6,475 nt of DNA from Syntrophomonadaceae bacterium (GCA_007122565.1 SKTJ01000266.1:1-6475); one strand, 5' to 3'. Positions 1 to 6,147 are shown, numbered from the stretch's first letter. Program-made: numbers and translations. Notes: generated from the letters alone by a model not told the origin.

Positions 1-20
1 AGGAAGAAAGGAGAGATCTT

Positions 21-641
21 GTGCAAGGCAGAAAAGACCCGGAATTATCCATAAAACGGTTACCTGTTTATTTAAGAGTATTGGATAATTTAATTGGAAA
101 AGATGTCGATCTGGTCAATTCAGAAAGCTTAAGCAAAGAAACGGGTTTTACTGCTGAACTGATTCGAAAAGACCTTTCCTATTTTGGTGCTTTTGGCGCC
201 CGCGGCAGGGGTTACTACACCGAAACATTAAGAAGGAGTATTTTGAAAGTAACCGGTTTGGATAAACCAACTAATGTTATTGTTGTTGGGACCGGACACT
301 TGGGTATTGCCCTGGCCCGTTATAATATAACAAAAAACCCTTATACAAAAGTGGTTGCTGCTTTTGATACAGATCCGGCAGTAATTGGAGATAAAATTAT
401 GCATATTGAAATTATGCATGTCTCTCAAATGAAGGAGCTGGTAAGCAAGCATGCGGTTGATGTTGCTATCTTAACAGTTCCTGAAGAACATGCTCAACTG
501 GCTTTAAATAACATTGTAGAGAGTGGTGTAAAAGTAATCTCTAATTTTGTGCCGGTAAAATTAGATATACCAGAGGGCATTCATGTTAACAATACGGATC
601 TGAGTATTGAATTACAGACTCTTAAATATTATACCTTTTAA
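21..641 (+). CDS. rex: Redox-sensing transcriptional repressor Rex
   Basis: 206 residues, close to the usual 205-215 of the family. Seen in the sequence: an N-terminal winged-helix DNA-binding domain (about residues 9-80) with the family signature IRKDLSYFGAFGARGRGY at 48-65, then a Rossmann NAD(H) domain (about 84-200) with the glycine motif GTGHLG at 90-95, FDTDP at 115-119, AILTVP at 149-154, NFVPVKL at 175-181 and NTDLSIELQ at 191-199. Known for the family: Rex is a cytoplasmic homodimer that binds operators when NADH/NAD+ is low and lets go when NADH rises, controlling fermentation and energy genes. The GTG start is chosen because AGGAG at 9-13 lies 7 bases before it and the N-terminus has the expected length. 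The glycine motif has His where many homologues have Asn (GxGNLG), a tolerated position. It lies 315 bases upstream of rnfC in the same direction, so regulation of the rnf operon is a natural inference, not shown. Its own promoter is outside the window. Confidence 0.97.
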   Translation: MQGRKDPELSIKRLPVYLRVLDNLIGKDVDLVNSESLSKETGFTAELIRKDLSYFGAFGARGRGYYTETLRRSILKVTGLDKPTNVIVVGTGHLGIALARYNITKNPYTKVVAAFDTDPAVIGDKIMHIEIMHVSQMKELVSKHAVDVAILTVPEEHAQLALNNIVESGVKVISNFVPVKLDIPEGIHVNNTDLSIELQTLKYYTF

Positions 642-653
642 TTTTATTGGTTC

Positions 654-684
654 GCTGATGCTTCTTTCGGTGTTATGCTTCAGC
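654..684 (+). other. Imperfect stem-loop after rex
   Basis: GCTGATGC (654-661) can pair with GCTTCAGC (677-684), seven of eight pairs, around a 15-base loop. It starts 12 bases after the rex stop. No T-run follows (the next bases are AGCTGAGAAAATAA), so it does not look like a standard intrinsic terminator. It could be the 3' end structure of the rex mRNA or part of a larger folded RNA with the hairpin at 720-761. Confidence 0.35.
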
Positions 685-719
685 AGCTGAGAAAATAATA
701 TCCGTGAGCTAATGATAAA

Positions 720-761
720 GCAACCGGCACCGATGGCCATAAACGGTCCTGTTCCGGTTGC
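720..761 (+). terminator. Terminator-like or structured-RNA hairpin between rex and rnfC
   Basis: GCAACCGG (720-727) and CCGGTTGC (754-761) are perfect 8-base inverted repeats. Inside them ACCG (729-732) can pair with CGGT (744-747), giving a two-part stem. On the + strand CTCGCTTTTCC follows, so the T-run is short (767-770) and 5 bases away from the stem. On the minus strand CTTTATCATT follows. Either way it is a weak intrinsic terminator, perhaps ending rex transcription. Flanking near-repeats CCGTGAGCTAA (702-712) and CCGTGGCTAA (771-780) leave open a larger structured RNA. I cannot assign it to a known riboswitch class. Confidence 0.4.
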
Positions 762-841
762 CTCGCTTTTCCGTGGCTAAAACAAAGTTTATTAGTAATT
801 TCCCCATCCTTATAAATGTTCCATCAGTAAAATTTCCAGCG

Positions 842-868
842 TTGACAAAGGCCTTGTTATATTATAAA
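842..868 (+). promoter_or_regulatory. Candidate sigma-A promoter of the rnf operon
   Basis: A perfect -35 hexamer TTGACA (842-847) is followed after 15 bases by TATAAA (863-868), which matches the -10 consensus at five of six positions. The spacer is shorter than the ideal 17. Transcription would start near 875, giving a leader of about 80 bases before rnfC. It is the best promoter-like sequence I see in the rex-rnfC gap. The AT-rich surroundings offer other -10-like strings, such as TATACT at 881-886, so the exact start is uncertain. Confidence 0.45.
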
Positions 869-874
869 GTAATA

Positions 875-900
875 CCTACTTATACTATTATATTAGTAGG
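875..900 (+). promoter_or_regulatory. 26-bp palindrome in the rnf leader, candidate operator
   Basis: CCTACTTATA (875-884) and TATTAGTAGG (891-900) are inverted repeats matching at nine of ten positions around a 6-base centre. The palindrome begins about where transcription from the candidate promoter would start, a typical position for a repressor site. It could equally form a hairpin at the 5' end of the mRNA. The sequence does not resemble the Rex consensus TTGTTAAnnnnTTAACAA, so a different regulator is more likely if this is an operator. Confidence 0.45.
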
Positions 901-904
901 GTTA

Positions 905-941
905 TGCAAATTTATTACACCTTTAATGACCTTAATTTGCA
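905..941 (+). repeat. Perfect 8-bp inverted repeat just before the rnfC ribosome-binding site
   Basis: TGCAAATT (905-912) and AATTTGCA (934-941) are perfect inverted repeats separated by 21 bases. The right arm ends two bases before the rnfC Shine-Dalgarno AGAGGTG (stretch 943-949). As DNA it could be a two-half-site regulator target. As RNA it could place the ribosome-binding site at the foot of a hairpin. Function is inference; the repeat itself is plainly visible. Confidence 0.4.
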
Positions 942-956
942 AAGAGGTGCTATGAG

Positions 957-2303
957 ATGAAAGCCAAGGTTAAAACGTTTCCTCAGGGTGCACATATATA
1001 TGAGCTTAAGGGTGATACGGCTGCAAAGAACATCGTGGATACATCACCCCCGGAAGAAGTTGTGATTCCCTTACAGCAGCATATCGGTGCTCCCTGTAAA
1101 CCCTTAATTGAAAAGGGAGATCACGTTAAAATTGGTCAAAAAATCGGAGCCAGTGACAGCTTTGTTTCGGCACCTGTGCATGCCAGTATCTCCGGTCAGG
1201 TAACTGCTATCGAGCCCAGAAAAACTTCACTGGGTCGCAAGGTATTATCTGTTGTAATTAAAGCCAATGGTCAGCAAGAGTTTGCCGGTGAACTGAGAGG
1301 ATTTCGCGATGAGCTACCGGATGGCGAGCAAATTATAAGCTTGATTCGCGAAGCGGGAATTGTGGGAATGGGGGGTGCCGCTTTCCCCACCCATGTTAAG
1401 CTCTCTCCTCCGGAAGGGAAGGAAATAGATAGGGTTATTGTCAACGGGTGTGAATGTGAACCCTATCTGACCGGCGATCACAGGCTAATGCTTGAAAATT
1501 CTGAGGATATCATATTCGGTTTAATCGCTATTATGAAGGCGTTAGGTGTGAAAAAAGGTTTTATCGGTATTGAGGAAAATAAAATGGATGCCATAATTTC
1601 TATGAAGGACGCATCTTCCCCTAATCAAAATATAGAGGTTATACCTTTAAAAACCAAGTATCCCCAGGGAGCGGAGAAGATGCTAATCAAGGCTATCGTT
1701 AACCGGGAGGTTCCTTCCGGCGGCCTGCCCCTGGACGTGGGAGTAGTAGTGATCAATACAGGAACTGCGAAGGCTGTAACTGATGCGATCAGCAATGGCA
1801 TACCCCTTGTTGAGCGGATCGTTACTGTTACCGGGAGCAATATCAAAAACCCCGGGAATTTAAGAGTCAGGATCGGTACGTCTTTCCGGCATCTTATCGC
1901 AGAGTGTGGAGGCCTGAACGAAGAATCAGGCAAGATTATTATGGGTGGCCCCATGATGGGTAAGACCCAGCACACCCTTGATATCCCCGTAATGAAAGGG
2001 ACATCGGGTATAGTGCTTCTAACAGGCGATGAAGCTGCTGCAGCTGAGCCCGGACCCTGCATACGATGCGCCCGTTGCGTGGACGTTTGTCCTGTAAACC
2101 TTGTTCCCATAGGGCTGGCTAACTGCTCGGAACATGAAAAATTCGGGGATCTGGAAAGCCTACATGTCCTTGACTGTATTGAATGTGGTTCCTGTTCCTA
2201 CATTTGTCCGGCGAAAAGGCCGTTGTTACACTGGATCCGTTTGGGGAAAGCAAAAATTGCTGCTATGCGGGCTGCAGCTCGAAATAGTACATCTAGTAAA
2301 TGA
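957..2303 (+). CDS. rnfC: Rnf complex subunit RnfC, NADH-side iron-sulfur flavoprotein-like subunit
   Basis: 448 residues, normal for RnfC of Clostridia. In order: an N-terminal RnfC barrel-sandwich region (about 1-115, with FPQGAHI at 8-14), a NuoF/Nqo1-like nucleotide-binding region with GMGGAAFPTHVK at 137-148 and NGCECEPYLTGDHRLM at 163-178, an SLBB-like region (about 260-350), and two [4Fe-4S] ferredoxin motifs with cysteines 368/371/374/378 and 407/410/413/417. Known role: a cytoplasmic peripheral subunit that passes electrons to NAD+ on the inner face of the membrane. The ATG start is supported by AGAGGTG (943-949) 7 bases upstream. An overlapping ATG at 952 opens only a two-codon frame. 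It is the first gene of the operon, and its stop overlaps the rnfD start as ATGA. No long hydrophobic segment is visible. The C-terminal tail (about 430-448, rich in Ala, Lys and Arg) has no motif. Confidence 0.97.
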   Translation: MKAKVKTFPQGAHIYELKGDTAAKNIVDTSPPEEVVIPLQQHIGAPCKPLIEKGDHVKIGQKIGASDSFVSAPVHASISGQVTAIEPRKTSLGRKVLSVVIKANGQQEFAGELRGFRDELPDGEQIISLIREAGIVGMGGAAFPTHVKLSPPEGKEIDRVIVNGCECEPYLTGDHRLMLENSEDIIFGLIAIMKALGVKKGFIGIEENKMDAIISMKDASSPNQNIEVIPLKTKYPQGAEKMLIKAIVNREVPSGGLPLDVGVVVINTGTAKAVTDAISNGIPLVERIVTVTGSNIKNPGNLRVRIGTSFRHLIAECGGLNEESGKIIMGGPMMGKTQHTLDIPVMKGTSGIVLLTGDEAAAAEPGPCIRCARCVDVCPVNLVPIGLANCSEHEKFGDLESLHVLDCIECGSCSYICPAKRPLLHWIRLGKAKIAAMRAAARNSTSSK

Positions 2304-3259
2304 TGGGGGGAAAAACGGCTGTGGATACTATTGTTTCTTCTTCGCCGCACCTGCAGTCTAAAGAAACTATATCCGGTATCATGTACACCGTTTTAATCGC
2401 TTTAATTCCCGCAGTGCTCGTTTCTATCTACCTTTTTGGCATGAAGTCCTTATATCTCATGCTTGCTTGTAGTATCTTTGCCGTTGCCACGGAAGGCGCC
2501 GTGCAAAAGTTACGTCAAAAAGAGGTTACCATTAATGATGGAAGTGCACTCATAACAGGCTTGCTTTTAGCCTTAACACTGCCACCTGATTTTCCAATGA
2601 TCCTGGCTATCCTGGGGAGTGTTATTGCTATTGCTATTGGAAAACAAGCATATGGAGGCCTGGGCCATAACCCTTTTAACCCGGCCCTGGTGGGGCGGGC
2701 TTTTCTGGTTATATCTTTCCCGGTGGAGATGACGACATGGACCAAATGGGTTGGGCCTGTTGGTGCCGCAATTGATACCCAAACCGGTGCAACACCGCTG
2801 AACTGGATGAAAACGGAGGGCATCATGACCGATTATAGTGCCCTGTTTTGGGGGAATATCAGCGGTTCGCTGGGAGAAGTTTCTGCGTTTGCGATCCTCC
2901 TCGGCGGCCTTTACCTGTTGTACAAAGGTTATATCGACTGGAGAATTCCGCTGAGCGTATTGGGCTCCGTAGCGCTGCTCGCCTTTTTAGTTGGGGAAGA
3001 CCCCCTCTTTCACCTGCTGGCCGGGGGCTTGATGTTAGGCGCTTTCTTTATGGCCACCGATATGGTTACTTCCCCCATCACTAAACTGGGCCGCTGGATT
3101 TTTGGATTGACTATCGGCTTTTTGGTCTGGCTTTTCCGTATTTATGGTGGCTATCCGGAAGGGGTAATGTTTGCTATTCTCCTGGTGAATATGGCAGTTC
3201 CTTTAATTGATCGCTATACTGCTCCACGTATCCTTGGGGAGGTGAAAGCCCGTGGTTGA
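2300..3259 (+). CDS. rnfD: Rnf complex membrane subunit RnfD, covalent FMN carrier
   Basis: 319 residues with about eight to ten hydrophobic membrane segments. Family marks seen: SSSPHLQSKET at 13-23 near the N-terminus, GLLLALTLPP at 87-96, GLGHNPFNPALVGRAFL at 120-136, the flavinylation motif TGATPL at 162-167 with Thr165 as the expected FMN attachment residue, FMATDMVTSPIT at 250-261 and a C-terminal NMAVPLIDRY at 297-306. Known role: an integral membrane electron carrier whose FMN is attached through a phosphoester bond by ApbE. ApbE is not in this window. The annotated ATG overlaps the rnfC stop as ATGA and has no Shine-Dalgarno of its own, which suggests translational coupling. An in-frame GTG at 2321 (codon 8) follows a GGGGGG tract (2305-2310) by 10 bases and would also leave the conserved SSSPH region intact, so the start is ambiguous by seven residues. 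It overlaps rnfG by 8 bases. Confidence 0.96.
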   Translation: MMGGKTAVDTIVSSSPHLQSKETISGIMYTVLIALIPAVLVSIYLFGMKSLYLMLACSIFAVATEGAVQKLRQKEVTINDGSALITGLLLALTLPPDFPMILAILGSVIAIAIGKQAYGGLGHNPFNPALVGRAFLVISFPVEMTTWTKWVGPVGAAIDTQTGATPLNWMKTEGIMTDYSALFWGNISGSLGEVSAFAILLGGLYLLYKGYIDWRIPLSVLGSVALLAFLVGEDPLFHLLAGGLMLGAFFMATDMVTSPITKLGRWIFGLTIGFLVWLFRIYGGYPEGVMFAILLVNMAVPLIDRYTAPRILGEVKARG

Positions 3260-3809
3260 AAAAGAAGGTATTGAAAGCAGGCTCATCTTTGTCCTAGTCC
3301 TGATTATGATCGTATCCGGTGTTTCCCTGGCCGGGTTATACCAGTGGACTATTCCCCATATTGAGGCCCATGAAGCGCTGGCCCGGGAACGGGCCATCTT
3401 CAGTGTCCTTCCCCTGGCCGCCGCCTATGAAGTAATAGAAACGGATGAACTCCTTGTTTACCGGGGGTTGGATGAGGCACAAAATCAGGTTGGTTATGCC
3501 ATGGAGACGCGGGGTGGGGGCTTTCAGGGAATGATTACCCTCATGGTTGGCCTTGACCCTGAAGCGGAGAAACTGACGGGAATTGAAGTGCTTACCATGT
3601 TTGAAACTCCCGGCCTGGGAGCCAGGATAGATGAAGATAACTTTAAGGAACAGTTTACAGATAAGCAGTTTGGGGACCCCTTTAAGGCGGGTAAAGATAT
3701 TGATACCATTTCCGGGGCGACTCTTTCTGTCCAGGCTGTAGGTACCATCGTCAGCGCTGCGATCACGCAGTTCGAGGCGTTAAAACTAGATTCTCCGGGG
3801 GGTGAGTAA
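3252..3809 (+). CDS. rnfG: Rnf complex subunit RnfG, covalent FMN protein
   Basis: 185 residues, usual size. One N-terminal membrane anchor (about residues 11-29) is followed by a soluble FMN-binding domain. Marks seen: GYAMETRGGGFQGMI at 81-95, ETPGLGARI at 118-126 and DTISGATLSVQAV at 151-163. Within SGAT (154-157) Thr157 is the expected FMN attachment residue. Known role: the FMN domain lies on the outer side of the membrane and relays electrons within the Rnf complex, and the flavin is attached by ApbE. The GTG start is chosen because GGAGGTG (3238-3244) lies 7 bases upstream. It overlaps the rnfD stop by 8 bases, so translation of the two is probably coupled. The stop is 5 bases before rnfE. 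Nothing is missing or truncated. Confidence 0.96.
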   Translation: MVEKEGIESRLIFVLVLIMIVSGVSLAGLYQWTIPHIEAHEALARERAIFSVLPLAAAYEVIETDELLVYRGLDEAQNQVGYAMETRGGGFQGMITLMVGLDPEAEKLTGIEVLTMFETPGLGARIDEDNFKEQFTDKQFGDPFKAGKDIDTISGATLSVQAVGTIVSAAITQFEALKLDSPGGE

Positions 3810-3814
3810 TAAGC

Positions 3815-4480
3815 ATGGTCAGGATGTGGACTGATTTGTTGCGCGGTTTGTGGGGAGAGCATCCTATCTTTCGCTTGGTGCTGGGTATGTGTCCTGCCCT
3901 CGCTGTAACCAATACGGCAATAAACGGCATGACCATGGGGTTGGCTACCACCTTTGTTCTGGTTACCTCAGGGACAATTATTTCTCTGTTAAAGCACTTT
4001 ATTCCACAAAGAGTAAGGATCCCATCGTATATTGTAATTATTGCCACCTTTGTTACTGCCGCCGATTATACTTTAAATGCGTTCTGGCATGACATTCATG
4101 GCGTGCTGGGACTCTTTGTGCCCTTAATAATAGTAAACTGCCTGATCCTGGGCCGGGCGGAAGCGTTTTCGTCCAAAAATACTGTGAAGCGGACCATCTT
4201 TGATTCCCTGGGTTACGGAATCGGCTTTACGTGGGGTTTGGTCCTGCTGGGTGTAATTCGGGAAGTTCTCGGTTTTGGCTCCATATTCGGCATGCAGGTT
4301 ATGCCCGATACTTTTTATAACTGGACCATCATGGTTCTTCCTTCCGGGGCTTTTTTAACCCTGGGTGTTTTGTTAGGCTTATATAATATGCTCATACAAA
4401 GGGCAGAAAGTAAAAATAAGGTATTGCATACGGTAAAAACTGCTTCTGAAGGTGCTTTTACAGATGAGTCAGTATATTAG
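3815..4480 (+). CDS. rnfE: Rnf complex membrane subunit RnfE
   Basis: 221 residues with about six membrane helices, RnfA/RnfE (NqrD/E) family. Diagnostic motifs: LGMCPALAVT at 23-32 with Cys26 and IIVNCLILGRAEAF at 105-118 with Cys109. These two cysteines, with the pair in RnfA, are known to bind an iron-sulfur centre in the middle of the membrane where the two inverted-topology homologues meet. The ATG is supported by the GGGGGGTGAG stretch at 3797-3806, 8 bases upstream; the next in-frame ATG (codon 4) is too far from it. The gene starts 5 bases after rnfG. The last 25 or so residues (from about 197, AESKNKVLHT onward) are polar and carry no family motif. The final codons and stop touch the repeat element that fills the gap to rnfA, so the tail may have been altered by its insertion. 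Confidence 0.96.
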   Translation: MVRMWTDLLRGLWGEHPIFRLVLGMCPALAVTNTAINGMTMGLATTFVLVTSGTIISLLKHFIPQRVRIPSYIVIIATFVTAADYTLNAFWHDIHGVLGLFVPLIIVNCLILGRAEAFSSKNTVKRTIFDSLGYGIGFTWGLVLLGVIREVLGFGSIFGMQVMPDTFYNWTIMVLPSGAFLTLGVLLGLYNMLIQRAESKNKVLHTVKTASEGAFTDESVY

Positions 4481-4625
4481 TAGTCAGTAGTCAGGCCCTT
4501 AATTCTTAAGTTCTGCACAAAATTGGCAAGATATTTTCAGTGGAACGGCACGGGGGCCGTTCCCTACAAGATGCAGAGCATTGATTTTCCTACCTGCTAC
4601 CTGCTATCTGCTAACTACTGAGCTC
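4466..4625. repeat. MITE-like palindromic repeat element inserted between rnfE and rnfA
   Basis: A non-coding element of about 140-160 bp with nested inverted repeats. The outer arms TCAGTAGT (4484-4491) and ACTACTGA (4614-4621) are perfect. The inner arms TCTGCA (4512-4517) and TGCAGA (4572-4577) are perfect. A central hairpin GGAACGGC (4542-4549)/GCCGTTCC (4556-4563) has a 6-base loop. The outer pair and the central hairpin share exactly the same centre (4552.5). Both edges carry 7-base tandem repeats: TAGTCAG twice (4481-4494) on the left, and CTACCTG twice, CTATCTG and CTAACTA (4590-4617) on the right, which read as TAG-rich heptads on the other strand. A gapped extension of the terminal match reaches GAGTCAG at 4466, inside rnfE. 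No transposase is encoded. I infer a non-autonomous interspersed repeat. Its copy number elsewhere cannot be seen here. Confidence 0.55.
4542..4563. repeat. GC-rich perfect hairpin at the centre of the element
   Basis: An 8-bp perfect stem GGAACGGC/GCCGTTCC with a 6-base loop, followed by CTACAAG and no T-run, so it is not a standard intrinsic terminator. Being far more GC-rich than its surroundings and sitting inside a six-gene operon, it could stabilise or pause the transcript between rnfE and rnfA. That is inference. Confidence 0.6.
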
Positions 4626-4656
4626 ATGAAATAGGATTTGTATTCGACTTTGTACT

Positions 4657-4661
4657 GGAGG
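4657..4661 (+). promoter_or_regulatory. rnfA ribosome-binding site that fixes the start
   Basis: GGAGG lies 9 bases before ATG 4671. It settles the start of rnfA against the longer reading frame from TTG 4638, which would place this site inside the coding region and add 11 residues not seen in the family. Confidence 0.75.
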
Positions 4662-4670
4662 TTTTTTGGG

Positions 4671-5246
4671 ATGATAGAGTTATTCTTGATATTTATCGGT
4701 GCAGCCCTGGTTAATAACTTCATCCTCGCAAGGTTTCTTGGTATCTGCCCGTTTATCGGTGTTTCCAGGCAAATTGATACGTCATTGGGCCTGGGTATTG
4801 CCACTACTTTTGTGATGACTCTTTCAGGGATACTGGCCTGGTTTATGCAGGAGTTCATCCTTGTTCCTTTCAACCTGCCGTTTATGCAGTACGTCTTTTT
4901 TATCCTGGCTATTTCCTCGATTGTGCAGTTTGTAGAGATGGCTTTAAGAAAGATGTTTCCCACGCTGTATGAGGCATTGGGTATATTTTTGCCGTTAATA
5001 ACTACCAACTGTGCTATCCTCGGTTTGGCCCTGTTAATACCACTGAATGAGTACGGCTTGATTCAGAGTGTTTTCTTTGGCTTTGGCGCCGGGGTCGGCT
5101 TTACCCTGGCCATTGTATTGATGGCAGGGATCAGGGAGCGACTGCTGTTTGCTGATGTTCCCAAACCGCTGCAGGGGGCTTCCATAACCCTGATTACTGC
5201 CGGGGTGATGGCTATGGCTTTTTCCGGTTTTCTTGGACTAATATAA
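4671..5246 (+). CDS. rnfA: Rnf complex membrane subunit RnfA
   Basis: 191 residues from the chosen ATG, matching the family's usual 190-193. The frame stays open back to a TTG at 4638, but the extra 11 residues are not family-like and the ribosome-binding site GGAGG at 4657-4661 supports 4671. About six membrane helices. Motifs seen: NNFILARFLGICPF at 15-28 with Cys26 and LITTNCAILGLAL at 109-121 with Cys114, the RnfA half of the cysteine set that holds the membrane iron-sulfur centre with RnfE; GFGAGVGFTLAIVLMAGIRE follows in the C-terminal half. Known role: an integral membrane electron-transfer subunit, inverted-topology homologue of RnfE, thought to couple electron flow to Na+ or H+ movement. 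The ion used cannot be read from the sequence. It is separated from rnfE by 190 bases holding the repeat element, and followed 28 bases later by rnfB. Confidence 0.96.
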   Translation: MIELFLIFIGAALVNNFILARFLGICPFIGVSRQIDTSLGLGIATTFVMTLSGILAWFMQEFILVPFNLPFMQYVFFILAISSIVQFVEMALRKMFPTLYEALGIFLPLITTNCAILGLALLIPLNEYGLIQSVFFGFGAGVGFTLAIVLMAGIRERLLFADVPKPLQGASITLITAGVMAMAFSGFLGLI

Positions 5247-5260
5247 GTTTGATCGGTTTT

Positions 5261-5268
5261 AGGGGGAG
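5261..5268 (+). promoter_or_regulatory. Strong ribosome-binding site serving the TTG start of rnfB
   Basis: AGGGGGAG ends 6 bases before TTG 5275. No ATG or GTG lies at a suitable distance in the rnfB frame, and the membrane anchor begins right after the TTG, so this site decides the start. Confidence 0.65.
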
Positions 5269-5274
5269 AAATAA

Positions 5275-6147
5275 TTGAACAATATAATTTTTGCCACTTT
5301 AATAAGCGTTGTGTTTTTGGGAGCTTTTTTCGGTATAGGGTTGGCTCTTGCAGCGAGAAAGTTTAAAGTTGCAGTTGACCCAAGGGTGGAAGGGATAGAA
5401 AATGTACTGCCCGGAGTTAACTGCGGGGCCTGTGGTTTTACCGGTTGTAAAAAGTTTGCCCAGGCAATTGCACTTGGTCAGACCGAAGTGGACGGGTGCA
5501 CGGTGGGTGGAAGTGAAACTGCAGATAAAGTTGCAGCTATTATGGGCGTTGACAGTAATTCTGAAAAAACAGTCAGGCAGATTGCCTTAGTCCGTTGTCA
5601 GGGAGATAGGAACAGAGCACGAAACCTTTCAGAATACCGGGGTATCTCCTCCTGTGCCGGGGCGGAGCTTGTAGAAGGAGGATCCAAAGGCTGTGCTTAC
5701 GGCTGTCTGGGCCTGGGCGACTGCGTGAGGGCCTGCCCCTTTAATGCTATCGAGATAAACAGTGCTGATCTGCCGGTTGTGGATGAACGGCTCTGCACTG
5801 GTTGTAAAAAATGCGTTGCTGCCTGTCCGCGCAGGATAATATCTATGATCGAAGATTCCAGCAAAGCCCATGTCCTTTGTATGTCTGAAGCTAAAGGCGC
5901 AGAAGTTCGTAAAGTATGTGAGGTTGGCTGTATTAGTTGTAAACGTTGTGTAAAAGTTTGTCCCGCTGATGCTATACGCATTGAAAAATATCTTGCCATA
6001 ATTGATTACGACAAGTGTAGAAATTGCGGTTTATGTATTAAGGAATGTCCAAATGATGTTATAGTCAGGAAACAAGAAGAAGCAAGAGGCAGGATACAAG
6101 AGGTTAAGAAGTGTTTTGACTCCCCCATACGTGGAGCCTCCTTATAA
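5275..6147 (+). CDS. rnfB: Rnf complex subunit RnfB, polyferredoxin that accepts electrons from ferredoxin
   Basis: 290 residues. An N-terminal membrane anchor (about 4-26) is followed by an Fe-S domain with cysteines 50, 53, 58 and 75 (NVLPGVNCGACGFTGC at 43-58). A middle segment has Cys108 and Cys127. Four ferredoxin-type motifs follow: 140/144/150/154, 174/177/180/184, 219/222/225/229 (Cys215 also near) and 248/251/254/258. That is enough for at least five [4Fe-4S] clusters. Known role: cytoplasmic entry point for electrons from reduced ferredoxin, anchored by its N-terminal helix. Clostridial RnfB proteins carry more clusters than the proteobacterial form, and this one fits the clostridial type. 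The start is TTG, supported by AGGGGGAG (5261-5268) 6 bases upstream. It is the last gene of the operon, and a terminator-like stem begins in its last codons. Confidence 0.96.
   Translation: MNNIIFATLISVVFLGAFFGIGLALAARKFKVAVDPRVEGIENVLPGVNCGACGFTGCKKFAQAIALGQTEVDGCTVGGSETADKVAAIMGVDSNSEKTVRQIALVRCQGDRNRARNLSEYRGISSCAGAELVEGGSKGCAYGCLGLGDCVRACPFNAIEINSADLPVVDERLCTGCKKCVAACPRRIISMIEDSSKAHVLCMSEAKGAEVRKVCEVGCISCKRCVKVCPADAIRIEKYLAIIDYDKCRNCGLCIKECPNDVIVRKQEEARGRIQEVKKCFDSPIRGASL

Noticed and set aside
720..761. SAM (S-box) riboswitch, because of the GCAACCGG string
   Set aside because: The other conserved S-box segments are absent on both sides, so the string alone is not evidence.
854..871. 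Rex operator TTGTTAAnnnnTTAACAA before rnfC
   Set aside because: The left half matches six of seven positions but the right half only four of seven; too weak to list as a feature.
758..955. 65-codon + strand frame from TTG in the rex-rnfC gap
   Set aside because: No ribosome-binding site, no recognisable family, AT-driven composition, and it runs through the candidate promoter and palindromes.
1625..2110. 161-codon minus-strand frame inside rnfC
   Set aside because: Lies wholly opposite the conserved rnfC coding sequence, with no family resemblance; a shadow of the real gene.
4481..4617. Heptad repeats considered as a CRISPR array or tandem satellite
   Set aside because: Units are only 7 bases, with two to four degenerate copies per side in opposite orientation and no spacers.
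4638..4670. Upstream TTG start for rnfA adding 11 residues
   Set aside because: The ribosome-binding site GGAGG at 4657-4661 serves ATG 4671, which gives the normal family length and N-terminus.
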